Shown in pieces: positions 1 to 8,126 of a stretch of 24,731 nt of DNA. The stretch is taken from the NCBI GenBank assembly GCA_910587835.1, contig CAJUNQ010000071.1, positions 1-24,731 on the forward strand. The letters are read 5' to 3'. The position numbers were made by a program, and so were the translations under genes. Numbering within the stretch: the first letter of the stretch is position 1; each line of letters opens with the position of its first letter. The DNA comes from an uncultured Oscillospiraceae bacterium (GTDB taxonomy: Bacteria; Bacillota; Clostridia; Oscillospirales; Acutalibacteraceae). The notes under the pieces are model-generated. The model did no database searches and was not told where the DNA came from. It saw only the letters and a list, made by a program, of their open reading frames with translations.

Positions 1-8
1 ATGACGAA

Positions 9-107
9 TTTTTACCCAGAAGGGGTTCATTTCAAGGAAAAAACGCAAGGCAATCTTCCGATTGGCGAGGATTTTTGACGCAGAAAGGGGCCCCTTCTGG
101 GTAAAAA
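9..107. repeat. Imperfect palindromic element (A)
   Basis: TTTTTACCCAGAAGGGG at 9-25 is the exact reverse complement of 91-107. A second small inverted pair (CAATC 51-55, GATTG 60-64) lies almost at the same centre, so the whole 99 bases could fold as one interrupted hairpin. The central 41 bases (43-83) resemble those of the second palindromic element at 5730-5770, with about 28 of 41 positions identical without gaps. It may be a non-autonomous mobile or REP-like element; that is inference. Confidence 0.6.
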
Positions 108-121
108 GACGGCGTTTCCGA

Positions 122-139
122 TTTTTCAAACAAGCCCTA
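122..139 (-). repeat. Dispersed 18-bp repeat, copy 1
   Basis: The minus strand reads TAGGGCTTGTTTGAAAAA. The same 18 bases occur on the + strand at 9134-9151 and 22414-22431. The match to the third copy continues for four more bases (TCGG). All three copies are intergenic. Confidence 0.7.
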
Positions 140-235
140 AGCTTATGTGGACACCGTCTAAGTATAGCATAAATTGCCGGGCAAGGGAAGTTATTTTTTT
201 GGAAGAGCCTGGGCAGAGTTTTCTGCCTGGATTTA

Positions 236-265
236 TTGACAGAAATGGGGGACGCATGGTATTAT
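236..265 (+). promoter_or_regulatory. Sigma-A-type promoter for the sensor kinase operon
   Basis: A -35 TTGACA (236-241) and a -10 TATTAT (260-265) are separated by 18 bases. The predicted transcript would start near 272 and carry a leader of about 95 bases before the first kinase gene. Confidence 0.6.
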
Positions 266-366
266 AACATGGATTTTTCTTTTTTGAAATAGAGCCGCGG
301 GAACGAAGCAATGCCAGCCTGACGCGGCGGCGAGGGTCGGGAAACAGTTAAATGGAGGTCTGGTGT

Positions 367-2961
367 ATGGATTATTCGGGGAAGCTTTTGGGGCGGGCGG
401 AAGAAGGCGGCGGGGGCCTTGAGGGGCGCAGCGGCATTCAGAGCGTGCAGAACCTGGAGGCTGTCATCAACGAGGGGCTGCGGGTCGCCCTGCTGGAGGA
501 GACGCCGGACCAATCGCTGGAGGTGCTGCTGGAGCACCTGGGAAAGGCCCTGAAGGGGGACCGGACCTATATCTTTGAGCAGAACGAGGCGGGCTGCGAC
601 GACAACACCTATGAGTGGGTGGCCGATGGGGTGGAGCCGGAAAAGGGGAGCCTGCAGAACGTGCCCCCGGAGGTGTGCGCAAGCTGGTATCGGAAATTTG
701 GCGTGGGCAAGCATATTGTTATTGAGAGCCTGGAGGATATTCGGGAGACGGACCCGCTTCAGTATGAGAACCTGAAACGGCAGGGCGTTCATTCGCTGGT
801 GGTGGTGCCCCTGTATAACGGCAAAAGAATCATCGGGTTTTATGGGGTGGATAATCCCCCTGCCCGGTCTTTGGAATATGCCACGAACATGCTGCAGACC
901 GCCGCGTATTTTATTGTGTCCTCTTTGAAGCGGCGGAATTTGGTGCGGGAGCTGCAGAAGAGGAGCTATAATGTGCTGCACGCCTTGAGCGTGGACTATC
1001 TGGACATCTATGAGGTGAGCTTTGACACGGGCCAGTGCGAGGTTTACCGCAGCAGCGGACAGATGGGAGTGGACTGGGCAGCCTATTTTCGGGAGGGCTA
1101 TGAGGCGGCCATGGAGCGGTATATCTCTCAGTATGTGGCGCCCCGGGACCAGGAGCGGCTGCGGGCCGTGACAAGGAAGGAGCATGTGCTTGCCCGGCTG
1201 AGGGCCAAGAAGAAGTTCTCGGTTCGGTATCAGGTGAAGGACTCTGCCTCTGGGCTGAAGCATTTGGAGCTTCATTTTTCCGCCACGGAGAAGACGGAGA
1301 CGGAGAACTGCGCGATTTTTGCCCAGCGGGACGTGAACGCCCTGGTGGAGCAGGAGGAGAAATATAAGCTGGAAGCCCGGCGGAGCATGGAGGATATTCT
1401 GGAAGGGGCCAGGACCGGGATATGGACGATTGAGCTGGAGGAGGGCTGTCCGCCGAGAATGTACGCGGACCGGACCATGCGGATTCTGCTGGGGGCGCCG
1501 GACGAGATGGGGCCCGAGGACTGCTACCGGCACTGGTTTGCCCGGATTGGGCCGGACTATGTGGAGATGGTGCGGGAGTCGGTGGAGGAAATGCTGAAGA
1601 CCGGACGCTCGGAGGTGATTTACCCCTGGGACCACCCCAGCCTGGGGAAAATCTATGTCCGCTGCGGCGGTGTGCCGGACAAAACCTTTAAAAAGCCCGG
1701 GGCCTGCCTGAACGGCTATCACCAGGACATTACGGAGACCATGGTGACCAGAAAGAAGCAGGAGCAGTCTATTATGGAGCTTTTGGAGCGGGTGCGGCAG
1801 GCAAACTCGGCTAAAAGCGAATTTCTCTCTCACATGTCCCACGACCTGCGCACGCCTATCAACGGGATTTTGGGCATGCTGGCCATTTTGGAAAAGAGCC
1901 AGGACGACCCCCAGCGGCAGAGGGAGTGCCGGGAGAAGATTCGGGTGTCCACAGAGCATCTGCTGTCGCTGGTGAACGATGTGTTGCAGGTGAGCAAGCT
2001 GGAGAGCGGCAGGCCCGCGGCTGTGGAGGAGCCCTTTGACCTTTTGGGCGCCCTGAACGACTGCGCTGCCATTCTGTCTCCTCTGGCGGAGGAGCGGAGC
2101 GTGCGGCTGGAGCTGGACGCCGCCGGCCTGCGGCACACAAGGGCCATTGGCAACCCCCTGCACCTGAAGCAGATTTTGATGAATGTGATGGACAACGCCG
2201 TGAGGTACAACCGGCCCCGGGGCTCTGTGTTTGTGCGGGCGGAGGAGACGGGCTTTTGTGAGGGGACGGCCAGCTGCCGCTTTGTGATTGAGGACACGGG
2301 GATTGGCATTGGAGAGGACTTTAAGGAGCATATTTTTGAGCCCTTTACTCAGGAGCATCAGGACGCCAGAACCAACTATAACGGGATTGGCGTGGGGATG
2401 TCCATTGTAAAGAGGCTGGTGGACCAGATGAAGGGCAGCGTGGAAATAGACAGCCGGGTCGGCAAGGGGAGCGTGATTGAGATTACCCTGCCCATTCAGG
2501 TTGACCAGGCCTGGAACGGCGGGCCGGCGGAGGAGGAATGGCGCATGCCGGACAATATTGCCGGGATGCGGGTCCTGCTGGTGGAGGACAATGAGATTAA
2601 CCGCGAGATTGCGGAATACATTCTTCGGGACGCGGGGGCGGAGGTTGTGACCGCCCACGACGGAAAGGCCGCGGCGGACATCTTTGGGGCCTCTGAGCCG
2701 GGAGCCTTTGACTGCGTGCTGATGGACCTGATGATGCCGGTGATGAGCGGCTATGAGGCGGCGCGGGTGATTCGCGGCCTGGACCGGGCGGACGCGGGAA
2801 CGGTGCCCATCATCGCCATGTCGGCCAATGCCTTTGAGGAGGACATTGCCCTGGCAAAGGACGCGGGGATGAACGAGCATCTGGCAAAGCCGGTGGACAT
2901 TCGCAGAATGTTTGAGGCCATGAGCCGGCTGGCGCGCCCCATGACTTCGCCGCTTGAATGA
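367..2961 (+). CDS. Hybrid sensor histidine kinase (GAF-PAS-HisKA-HATPase-REC), cytoplasmic
   Basis: This is an 864-residue hybrid histidine kinase. An N-terminal GAF-like region (about 25-185) is followed by a poorly recognised stretch and a PAS-like segment (about 335-465). HisKA comes next, with phospho-acceptor His492 in the motif HMSHDLRTP, then a HATPase domain with N-box (near 601) and the ATP-lid sequence DTGIGIG. A C-terminal receiver (about 733-860) has Asp787 in LMDLMMPVMSG. There is no signal peptide or membrane segment, so it should sense a cytoplasmic cue. An in-frame ATG exists at 352, but GGAGGT at 354-359 sits seven bases before the ATG at 367, which decides the start. The next gene, another hybrid kinase, begins 27 bases after the stop, so the two are probably co-transcribed. 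No DNA-binding or enzymatic output domain is present; the phosphate target is not visible in this window. Confidence 0.93.
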   Translation: MDYSGKLLGRAEEGGGGLEGRSGIQSVQNLEAVINEGLRVALLEETPDQSLEVLLEHLGKALKGDRTYIFEQNEAGCDDNTYEWVADGVEPEKGSLQNVPPEVCASWYRKFGVGKHIVIESLEDIRETDPLQYENLKRQGVHSLVVVPLYNGKRIIGFYGVDNPPARSLEYATNMLQTAAYFIVSSLKRRNLVRELQKRSYNVLHALSVDYLDIYEVSFDTGQCEVYRSSGQMGVDWAAYFREGYEAAMERYISQYVAPRDQERLRAVTRKEHVLARLRAKKKFSVRYQVKDSASGLKHLELHFSATEKTETENCAIFAQRDVNALVEQEEKYKLEARRSMEDILEGARTGIWTIELEEGCPPRMYADRTMRILLGAPDEMGPEDCYRHWFARIGPDYVEMVRESVEEMLKTGRSEVIYPWDHPSLGKIYVRCGGVPDKTFKKPGACLNGYHQDITETMVTRKKQEQSIMELLERVRQANSAKSEFLSHMSHDLRTPINGILGMLAILEKSQDDPQRQRECREKIRVSTEHLLSLVNDVLQVSKLESGRPAAVEEPFDLLGALNDCAAILSPLAEERSVRLELDAAGLRHTRAIGNPLHLKQILMNVMDNAVRYNRPRGSVFVRAEETGFCEGTASCRFVIEDTGIGIGEDFKEHIFEPFTQEHQDARTNYNGIGVGMSIVKRLVDQMKGSVEIDSRVGKGSVIEITLPIQVDQAWNGGPAEEEWRMPDNIAGMRVLLVEDNEINREIAEYILRDAGAEVVTAHDGKAAADIFGASEPGAFDCVLMDLMMPVMSGYEAARVIRGLDRADAGTVPIIAMSANAFEEDIALAKDAGMNEHLAKPVDIRRMFEAMSRLARPMTSPLE

Positions 2962-2988
2962 CTAAAATCTATGGAGAGGAAAAGAAGT

Positions 2989-5556
2989 ATGAAAAATAGG
3001 GCTTTGCCGCGGTCTTTGAAAGTGAGCATAGCGGCAGTGGTAGGTTTGACGGTCTTCGTGTTTTCCTTTCTTGGCATATCCATACACAATATGAGCGAAA
3101 AGGCGGTGGAGGACATCGGCCTGGACTACATGTCCGGGATGAACGAGCAGGTGTCTTTGCACTTTGAGACCATTATTGAGCTCCGCCTGACCATGGCCGA
3201 GTCCATTGCCCATATTGCGGCAGGAGACGGCTCTGGCTATGGCTCGAAGGAGGAGATTGCCTATGGGGCAAAGGCCAGGCATTTTCTGTGCGCCGCCCTC
3301 TATTCGTCTGAGGGGGAAATTGAAATGATTTACGGCGATTCCGTGTCTTTGAACCACCCCGAGCCCTTTTTGGAGAGCCTGCGCAGCGGAGAGCGCAGGG
3401 CAGCCTCTGCGGCGGACAGCACCGGGGAGGGAGTGATTCTGTTCGGCGTGCCCTGCGAATACCCCATGTCGGACGGGGAAAGCAGCCTTGCCATGGTGGT
3501 GGGGCTCTCTACGGATTATATGGGCGAGGTGCTGTTTCTGGACTCGGACAGCTCGCTGAGCTACTCCTTTGTGATTCGCAAGGACGGCAGCTATGTTGTG
3601 GGCAACGAGGGGGACGGACACAAGAATTATTTTGACCGGCTGCACTGGGTTTTTGACGGCCAGGAGGAGGAAGCGGCGTCCTGCGCCGAACAGCTGGCCG
3701 CTGCCATGGACGCGGGCGAGGATTTTTCCGCTATTCTGAAAACCGGCGAATCCCGCCGCCATCTCTACTGCACCAGCCTGCCCTACTGCGACTGGTATCT
3801 GGTGACGATTCTCCCCTTTGAGCGGCTGGACTATGCCATTGCGGGGATGAGCAGCCACTGGCTGACCATTGTGTATGCCGCCTCGTTTGTGGTGATTGCC
3901 ATGCTGCTGTACATATTCTTTCAGTATCTGCGGGCGTTCCGGCGTCAAATGTCTGAGCTGAAGCATATGAACGCGGAAATGGACTGCGCCCGCCGGGACG
4001 CGGAACGGGCCCGGAAGGAGGCCGAGCAGGCCAACGCGGCAAAGCAGGACTTTCTTTCCAGCATGAGCCATGACATTCGCACCCCCATGAACGCCATTAT
4101 CGGGATGACCTGCTTGGCCATGGACAAGGAGAACCGGCCGGAGCAGGTGCAGGACTATCTGCGGAAGATCGCTTTGTCCAGCCAGCATCTGCTGGGGCTG
4201 ATCAATGATGTGCTGGATATTTCCAAGATTGAAAGCGGCAAAATGACCCTGAATGTGGAGCCCATGTCGTTGCGGGAGGCCATGGACTGCATTGTCAACA
4301 TTATTCTGCCCCAGGTGGAGGCGAAAAAGCAGCGGTTTGACGCAGCCGCCTATGATATTCTGGCGGAGGACGTGTATTGCGACAGCGTGCGGCTGAACCA
4401 GGTGCTGATCAACCTGCTGGGGAACGCGGTGAAATTTACCCCGGAGAAGGGTTCGATTCAGGTGACGGTGTATCAGGAGGCCATTGCGGAGGAGCCGGAC
4501 CGGGTGCGCACCCATTTTCTGGTAAAGGACACGGGCATTGGCATGTCCAAGGAATACCAGAAGGTGATATTTGAGTCCTTCAGCAGAGAGGACAACACCC
4601 GGGTGCAGAAGACAGAGGGCTCGGGGCTGGGAATGACCATTACCAAGTATATTGTAGACGCTATGGAGGGCCGCATTTCCGTGCGCAGCGAGCAGGGCCG
4701 GGGCAGCGAGTTCCATGTGGCGCTGGACCTGGAAAAGGCGGCGGTGCAAAAGCCGGAGGCAGAGCTTCCGGACTGGAATGTTCTGGTGGTTGACAGGGAC
4801 CAGCGGCTGTGTGTCAACACGGTGCGGATGCTGGAGGAGGCGGGGCTTCGCGCCCAATGGTGCGCCAGCGGAGAACAGGCCATGGAGCGGACCGCCCCGG
4901 GGCGCTGCCAGCTGGTGTTGGTGGGCAGGACTTTGCCGGACATGAGCGGTATCGAGGCTGTCAGGGGGATACGGTCCCGCTGGGGAGAGAGCGGCCCGGC
5001 GGCGCTGCTGGTGGCCTGCGATTGGAGCAGCGTGGCCAGCCAGGCCAGAGAGGCGGGCATTGCGGGCTTTATCTCCAAGCCGCTGTTCCGGTCTACCCTG
5101 CTTGACGGGCTGAACGCCTTTGCCGGCGCCGGCGTGGAGGAGGCGGGAGGCACAGAGCAGGCCGCGGACCTGACCCTGCGGGGGAAGCGCATTCTGCTGG
5201 CGGAGGACAATGAGCTGAACTGGGAAGTGGCGAGAGAGATGCTCTCGGTGCTGGAGATGGAGCTGGATTGGGCGGAGAACGGAGAACTCTGTGTGGCGAA
5301 ATTTGAGCAGTCGCCGGTGGGGTATTATGACGCGATTCTGATGGATGTGCGGATGCCTGTGATGGACGGCCACGAGGCCACCGGGGTCATTCGGGGGCTG
5401 GAACGGGAGGACGCGGACCTTCCCATTATTGCCATGACTGCCGACGCGTTTTCGGAAGACATTCAGAAGTGCTTGGAATGCGGGATGAACGACCACCTGG
5501 CAAAGCCCATTGACGTGCAGGCTGTGGCCTTTAAGCTGAAAAAGCATATGAAGTGA
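2989..5556 (+). CDS. Membrane hybrid sensor histidine kinase with two receivers, one degenerate
   Basis: This is an 855-residue membrane kinase. A first membrane helix (about 11-30) precedes an extracytoplasmic sensor of roughly 250 residues, and a second helix lies near 290-315. Then come a short coiled coil, HisKA with His361 (MSHDIRTPMNAI), a HATPase domain (DTGIGMS, GSGLGM) and two receivers. The first receiver keeps the acidic pocket (VVDRDQ) and the SKPL lysine, but the phospho-acceptor position is Gly646 (LVLVGRTLPDMSG), so it should not be phosphorylated. The second has an intact Asp786 (ILMDVRMPVMDG). An in-frame ATG lies at 2971, but GGAGAGG at 2973-2979 is well spaced for the ATG at 2989. 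It follows the cytoplasmic hybrid kinase in one operon. The sensor fold may be Cache-like; that is a guess from its layout. Confidence 0.93.
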   Translation: MKNRALPRSLKVSIAAVVGLTVFVFSFLGISIHNMSEKAVEDIGLDYMSGMNEQVSLHFETIIELRLTMAESIAHIAAGDGSGYGSKEEIAYGAKARHFLCAALYSSEGEIEMIYGDSVSLNHPEPFLESLRSGERRAASAADSTGEGVILFGVPCEYPMSDGESSLAMVVGLSTDYMGEVLFLDSDSSLSYSFVIRKDGSYVVGNEGDGHKNYFDRLHWVFDGQEEEAASCAEQLAAAMDAGEDFSAILKTGESRRHLYCTSLPYCDWYLVTILPFERLDYAIAGMSSHWLTIVYAASFVVIAMLLYIFFQYLRAFRRQMSELKHMNAEMDCARRDAERARKEAEQANAAKQDFLSSMSHDIRTPMNAIIGMTCLAMDKENRPEQVQDYLRKIALSSQHLLGLINDVLDISKIESGKMTLNVEPMSLREAMDCIVNIILPQVEAKKQRFDAAAYDILAEDVYCDSVRLNQVLINLLGNAVKFTPEKGSIQVTVYQEAIAEEPDRVRTHFLVKDTGIGMSKEYQKVIFESFSREDNTRVQKTEGSGLGMTITKYIVDAMEGRISVRSEQGRGSEFHVALDLEKAAVQKPEAELPDWNVLVVDRDQRLCVNTVRMLEEAGLRAQWCASGEQAMERTAPGRCQLVLVGRTLPDMSGIEAVRGIRSRWGESGPAALLVACDWSSVASQAREAGIAGFISKPLFRSTLLDGLNAFAGAGVEEAGGTEQAADLTLRGKRILLAEDNELNWEVAREMLSVLEMELDWAENGELCVAKFEQSPVGYYDAILMDVRMPVMDGHEATGVIRGLEREDADLPIIAMTADAFSEDIQKCLECGMNDHLAKPIDVQAVAFKLKKHMK

Positions 5557-5576
5557 TCGTGTACTTTCCGGCATTG

Positions 5577-5663
5577 GGGCCGCCGCGTTTTGCGGGGCGC
5601 GGGCCTTTTGCAGAATCCATCATCAGAAAGAGGAACGCCGGGGGACGCCCTGGCGTTCCTCTT
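5577..5663. terminator. Hairpins between the convergent kinase and recombinase genes
   Basis: A GC-rich imperfect hairpin (about 5577-5608, followed by TTTT) comes right after the kinase stop. It is followed by a perfect 12-bp stem, AAGAGGAACGCC (5628-5639) with its complement at 5652-5663. The U-tracts are short on both strands. The second hairpin would also sit directly behind the recombinase stop codon if the 5667-5822 element were removed. Confidence 0.55.
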
Positions 5664-5666
5664 ATA

Positions 5667-5822
5667 ACTTGTACCAATAGGATTTGTGCCTGGATTATCG
5701 AGCAAATTTTGCTGTTGCCAAGGCGCAAATCCGCAGGCAATCTGGCGATTGCCAAGGGTTTGCAACACAGTCAACAGGGAAATTTGCCGAACAGGCAGGT
5801 GCAAACTCCTATTGGTACATGT
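5667..5822. mobile_element. MITE-like long palindrome (B) flanked by 7-bp direct repeats
   Basis: The outer arms 5670-5692 and 5796-5819 are near-perfect inverted repeats (TGTACCAATAGGA and its complement). Complementarity continues inward to a perfect GGCAATC/GATTGCC stem (5736-5742, 5747-5753), and outer and inner arms share the same centre at 5744.5. TCTTATA occurs directly repeated at 5660-5666 and 5823-5829, placed symmetrically, as expected for a target-site duplication. No coding sequence is inside. The element looks less GC-rich than its neighbours. A plain structured terminator of the recombinase is the alternative. Confidence 0.6.
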
Positions 5823-5824
5823 TC

Positions 5825-7354
5825 TTATAGATTCCACCATATTTTGACCCCGCCGCTGCTGTCCATGAGGATTTTATGGATCAGGAGCCCGGCCGCGGCC
5901 TTCTTGCGGCAATAGCCCGCAGCGCGCCAGGCCTTTGCCAGGTCCACGGCTTCCTCCGCCCCGGGGGGCGGACTTTGCAGACGGCTCAGCCGTTGGCTCC
6001 ATGTCTGCTTATCCTGTCTGAGCCGGGCGGCTCGCTGGTTGGCAAGGGCCAGCAGGTCCTGGTTCAGCCCGCCGGACAGGATGGCGTCTACCAGCTGCTG
6101 CTCCGCTTTCTCTATGGCCCTGACGCGCAGCTTCAGGCTGTTGGCCTCAGAGGCCTCTGCTCTGCCGGGGGGGCGGCTTACAGCCCTCAGGCCGGACAGC
6201 TTTTGAGCAATGCAGTCATGGACCATGCCCTCCAGGTCTTCGGCGTAGACAGTCATGCCCGGCCCGGCGCAGGTGCGCTTGTGGGTTTTTCCGGTGCAGT
6301 GAAAGTACCGCCGGACCTGGCCTGCCTTGTTGGGCTTGCCCTTGATTGTGGTCATGGCGTGGCCGCAGCCGGCGCAGTACACCTTGCCGGCCAGCCAGCT
6401 GGTGCGGTTGCTGAGGCTGTTTCCCAGCTGCTTGTTTCTTTCCAGCTTTTGCTGGCATTTCAGCCAGACGTCCGCCTCTACCAGACCTGGATGGGACAGG
6501 AGCACCAGCTTCATATCCGACCAGTCCGGACTGGCCGGGTTATGCCTGGTGCGGCCGTAGAGGCGCGCGCCGTACTCTCCGGTAAACCGGGAAAGGTCCG
6601 CCGCAATGGGTGTGCCCCGGTTATGGTAGTAGTCGTATACATCCGAGTCGGCCTTGACATAGATGGGGTTTTTGAGCAGGGCGGACAGCTTGGCGGTGGT
6701 CCAGCCGCTGCCCTGGGAGGGTTCTTTGTCCTCCGCCGCCAGGATTTTCAGCAGCTGGCGCAGGGAGACGCCCTCTTGGGCGTAGAGCCGGAAGATGGTT
6801 TTGACCCGCTCCGCCTCGGAGGGGATGGGGCTCAGGGCTCTGGTTTTGACATTGTGGATGACCGCTGGGACCAGCTCAAAGCCATAGGGCCGGCGGCCCC
6901 CCATGTAGAGCCCCATTTCGCTGCGGTGGGCGTAGGCCTGGGCGACCCGGCTGATGATGGACGCGCGCTCGAACTCGGCAAACACCATCAGCAGCTTTAC
7001 CAGCATTTCTCCATAGGGTGAGGAGGTGTCAAAGGACTCCTGGGAGGATACGAATTCTACGCCGTACTCCTTGAACTCCTGTAGAATGCCCACAAAGTCG
7101 GACAGGGAGCGGCTGATTCTGTCCAGCTTGTAGACCACCACCTTGCGGGCCCGGCCCTGCCGGATCAGCTTCATCATCCGCTGAAAGCCCTGCCGGCGGA
7201 CGCTGCCCCCGGAGAAGCCGTTATCTACAATGGGGATCACCTTCTCGTTCTGCTCGCCGGGGCGGAGCATGGAGCGGCAGTATTCCAGCTGGGTTTCGCA
7301 GCTGATGCTGTTCTCACGCTCTACCGATTTGCGGGCATAGAGTACGATTGCCAT
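5825..7354 (-). CDS. Large serine recombinase
   Basis: This is a 509-residue site-specific recombinase of the large serine family. The N-terminal resolvase domain (about 3-150) has the nucleophile in YARKS (Ser10), and the motifs VYKLDRISRS and FAEFERASI. A recombinase domain follows, then a zinc ribbon with Cys pairs (CAGCGH and later HC-C), then a short helical C-terminal part. The family cuts and rejoins DNA between attachment sites and mobilises phages, transposons or excisable elements. Thirteen extra in-frame codons exist upstream, but GAGAGG is correctly placed for the ATG at 7354. No other phage or conjugation genes are nearby, so it is either a solitary recombinase or the remnant of an element. 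A 51-residue gene precedes it by 49 bases. The stop codon TAA lies within one of the direct repeats bordering the palindromic element downstream. Confidence 0.93.
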   Translation of the reverse strand: MAIVLYARKSVERENSISCETQLEYCRSMLRPGEQNEKVIPIVDNGFSGGSVRRQGFQRMMKLIRQGRARKVVVYKLDRISRSLSDFVGILQEFKEYGVEFVSSQESFDTSSPYGEMLVKLLMVFAEFERASIISRVAQAYAHRSEMGLYMGGRRPYGFELVPAVIHNVKTRALSPIPSEAERVKTIFRLYAQEGVSLRQLLKILAAEDKEPSQGSGWTTAKLSALLKNPIYVKADSDVYDYYHNRGTPIAADLSRFTGEYGARLYGRTRHNPASPDWSDMKLVLLSHPGLVEADVWLKCQQKLERNKQLGNSLSNRTSWLAGKVYCAGCGHAMTTIKGKPNKAGQVRRYFHCTGKTHKRTCAGPGMTVYAEDLEGMVHDCIAQKLSGLRAVSRPPGRAEASEANSLKLRVRAIEKAEQQLVDAILSGGLNQDLLALANQRAARLRQDKQTWSQRLSRLQSPPPGAEEAVDLAKAWRAAGYCRKKAAAGLLIHKILMDSSGGVKIWWNL

Positions 7355-7403
7355 GGGCGCACCTCTCTTTTGGCGGATGCCGTTTTGTGTCAAGGGGATG
7401 GGG

Positions 7404-7559
7404 CTATGACGCCGCCTCTTTGCCGGGGGCGGTGAGGGCGGCGGTCAGCTCCCGGAGCAGCTGCTCCCGGTCAGGGGCCTCCTGCTCCGGGACAGTAAGA
7501 TGCTGGACAGGGTGCTTTACACCCTTTCTGTCTGTGTAGTCCTGCTTCAGATTCGTCAT
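7404..7559 (-). CDS. Small hypothetical protein upstream of the recombinase
   Basis: This is a 51-residue frame with ATG at 7559 and TAG at 7404. It begins MTNLKQDYTDRKGVKHPVQH and ends in a hydrophilic, Glu/Ala-rich helix. A GGGAGG ribosome-binding site stands a few bases before the ATG. It runs in the same direction as the recombinase and ends 49 bases before it, so the two are probably co-transcribed. I do not recognise the family. It could be a recombination directionality factor or accessory protein by position only; nothing in the sequence proves this. Confidence 0.6.
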   Translation of the reverse strand: MTNLKQDYTDRKGVKHPVQHLTVPEQEAPDREQLLRELTAALTAPGKEAAS

Positions 7560-7728
7560 GGCCATACCTCCCGGACTGCCCGGCCAAGGCCTAGGGCTGG
7601 AATGCAGGGGGGAACGCCCCTTGTTATGATAGTATGCGTGAGGCCGCGGTATCTTTCACGGATGGGGATATTCTGGGCTTGTGTCAGTTGGATTTGCGAT
7701 TGGACGGACTGCCGGGCTCCGCACGGAA

Positions 7729-7769
7729 AAAATCCCGGAGCCCCTGCAAATGCTGGGCTCCGGGATTTT
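7729..7769. terminator. Bidirectional terminator-like hairpin
   Basis: A run of A leads into ATCCCGGAGCCC. After an 11-base loop comes its complement GGGCTCCGGGAT followed by TTTT, so it can act on either strand. No gene clearly ends into it on the + strand. Confidence 0.65.
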
Positions 7770-7775
7770 GCTTAA

Positions 7776-7865
7776 ATGGCTCATTTTGGCGAGGGGCTGC
7801 GTATTCTCACCGACCGGCTGGACTCCAGGAACTTCTACGCCTTCAATCCCTCCTTCGACAAGTAA
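7776..7865 (+). pseudogene. 29-codon frame, possible 3' remnant of a lost gene
   Basis: ATG at 7776 to TAA at 7865 encodes 29 residues, starting MAHFGEGLRILTDRL and ending with NPSFDK. An in-frame TAA directly precedes the ATG, and no ribosome-binding site is present. The stop lies eight bases before a robust terminator, as a genuine gene end would. The amino-acid composition looks protein-like. I suggest the tail of a gene whose front was lost, perhaps when the neighbouring recombinase region arrived. It may equally be chance. Confidence 0.25.
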
Positions 7866-7873
7866 GCGCGGAA

Positions 7874-7928
7874 AAAACCGGACAAGGGCCGGCGGGGCTG
7901 ATCACCCTGCCGGCCTTTTTCCGGTTTT
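7874..7928. terminator. Nested terminator hairpin
   Basis: The inner stem GGCCGGC/GCCGGCC (7887-7893, 7909-7915) is followed by TTTTT. An outer stem AAAACCGGA/TCCGGTTTT (7874-7882, 7920-7928) encloses it. It is strong on both strands. Confidence 0.75.
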
Positions 7929-8021
7929 GGGTTGGGATGGTTAGAGGTGGGTCGAGGGGGCGGCTTGAGGGGCGGCGGTTTGGGGGAAGCTTGTAAATTT
8001 CGGTAGTAGGTTTACGGGCAG

Positions 8022-8126
8022 GCCGTTGCTGCAAACCGTGGGTGCAGGCCTCTTGGTCAGCTGTTGCCACAAACTGCGGCGCAGGCCTACCGGATAGCTG
8101 CCGCCGCAAACCACGACCAGAAACCT
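8022..8126. repeat. Three degenerate tandem repeats, period 37-38
   Basis: Units start near 8022, 8060 and 8097. They share the pattern GC-GTTGC-GCAAAC followed by a GCAGGCCT-like end, which is poorly kept in the third unit. The spacing and degeneracy do not fit a CRISPR array. Confidence 0.4.

Larger units (their letters stand above)
1..366. other. Gene-free leader region with palindromic repeat and promoter
   Basis: No credible coding sequence is seen. The first 140 bases hold a long imperfect palindrome (arms 9-25 and 91-107) followed by one copy of a dispersed 18-bp motif (122-139). From about 236 there is a promoter for the sensor kinase operon, and a ribosome-binding site GGAGGT lies at 354-359. 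The 61-codon minus-strand frame here has no ribosome-binding site and was not accepted. Confidence 0.7.

Noticed and set aside
262..2880. 872-codon minus-strand frame opposite the first kinase
   Set aside because: It is antisense to a well-conserved kinase, with no ribosome-binding site and no recognisable domain; a GC-rich codon-bias shadow.
2962..5574. 870-codon minus-strand frame opposite the second kinase
   Set aside because: Same reason: a shadow of the GC-rich kinase gene with low-complexity His/Gln/Leu/Pro composition.
5876..7021. 381-codon + strand frame over the recombinase
   Set aside because: The opposite strand carries an unmistakable serine recombinase.
5825..7559. Prophage or conjugative element around the recombinase
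   Set aside because: No capsid, terminase, relaxase or excisionase genes are in the window, and no convincing attachment-site pair was found.
8022..8126. CRISPR-like array
   Set aside because: Only three strongly degenerate units with no distinct spacers and no cas genes.
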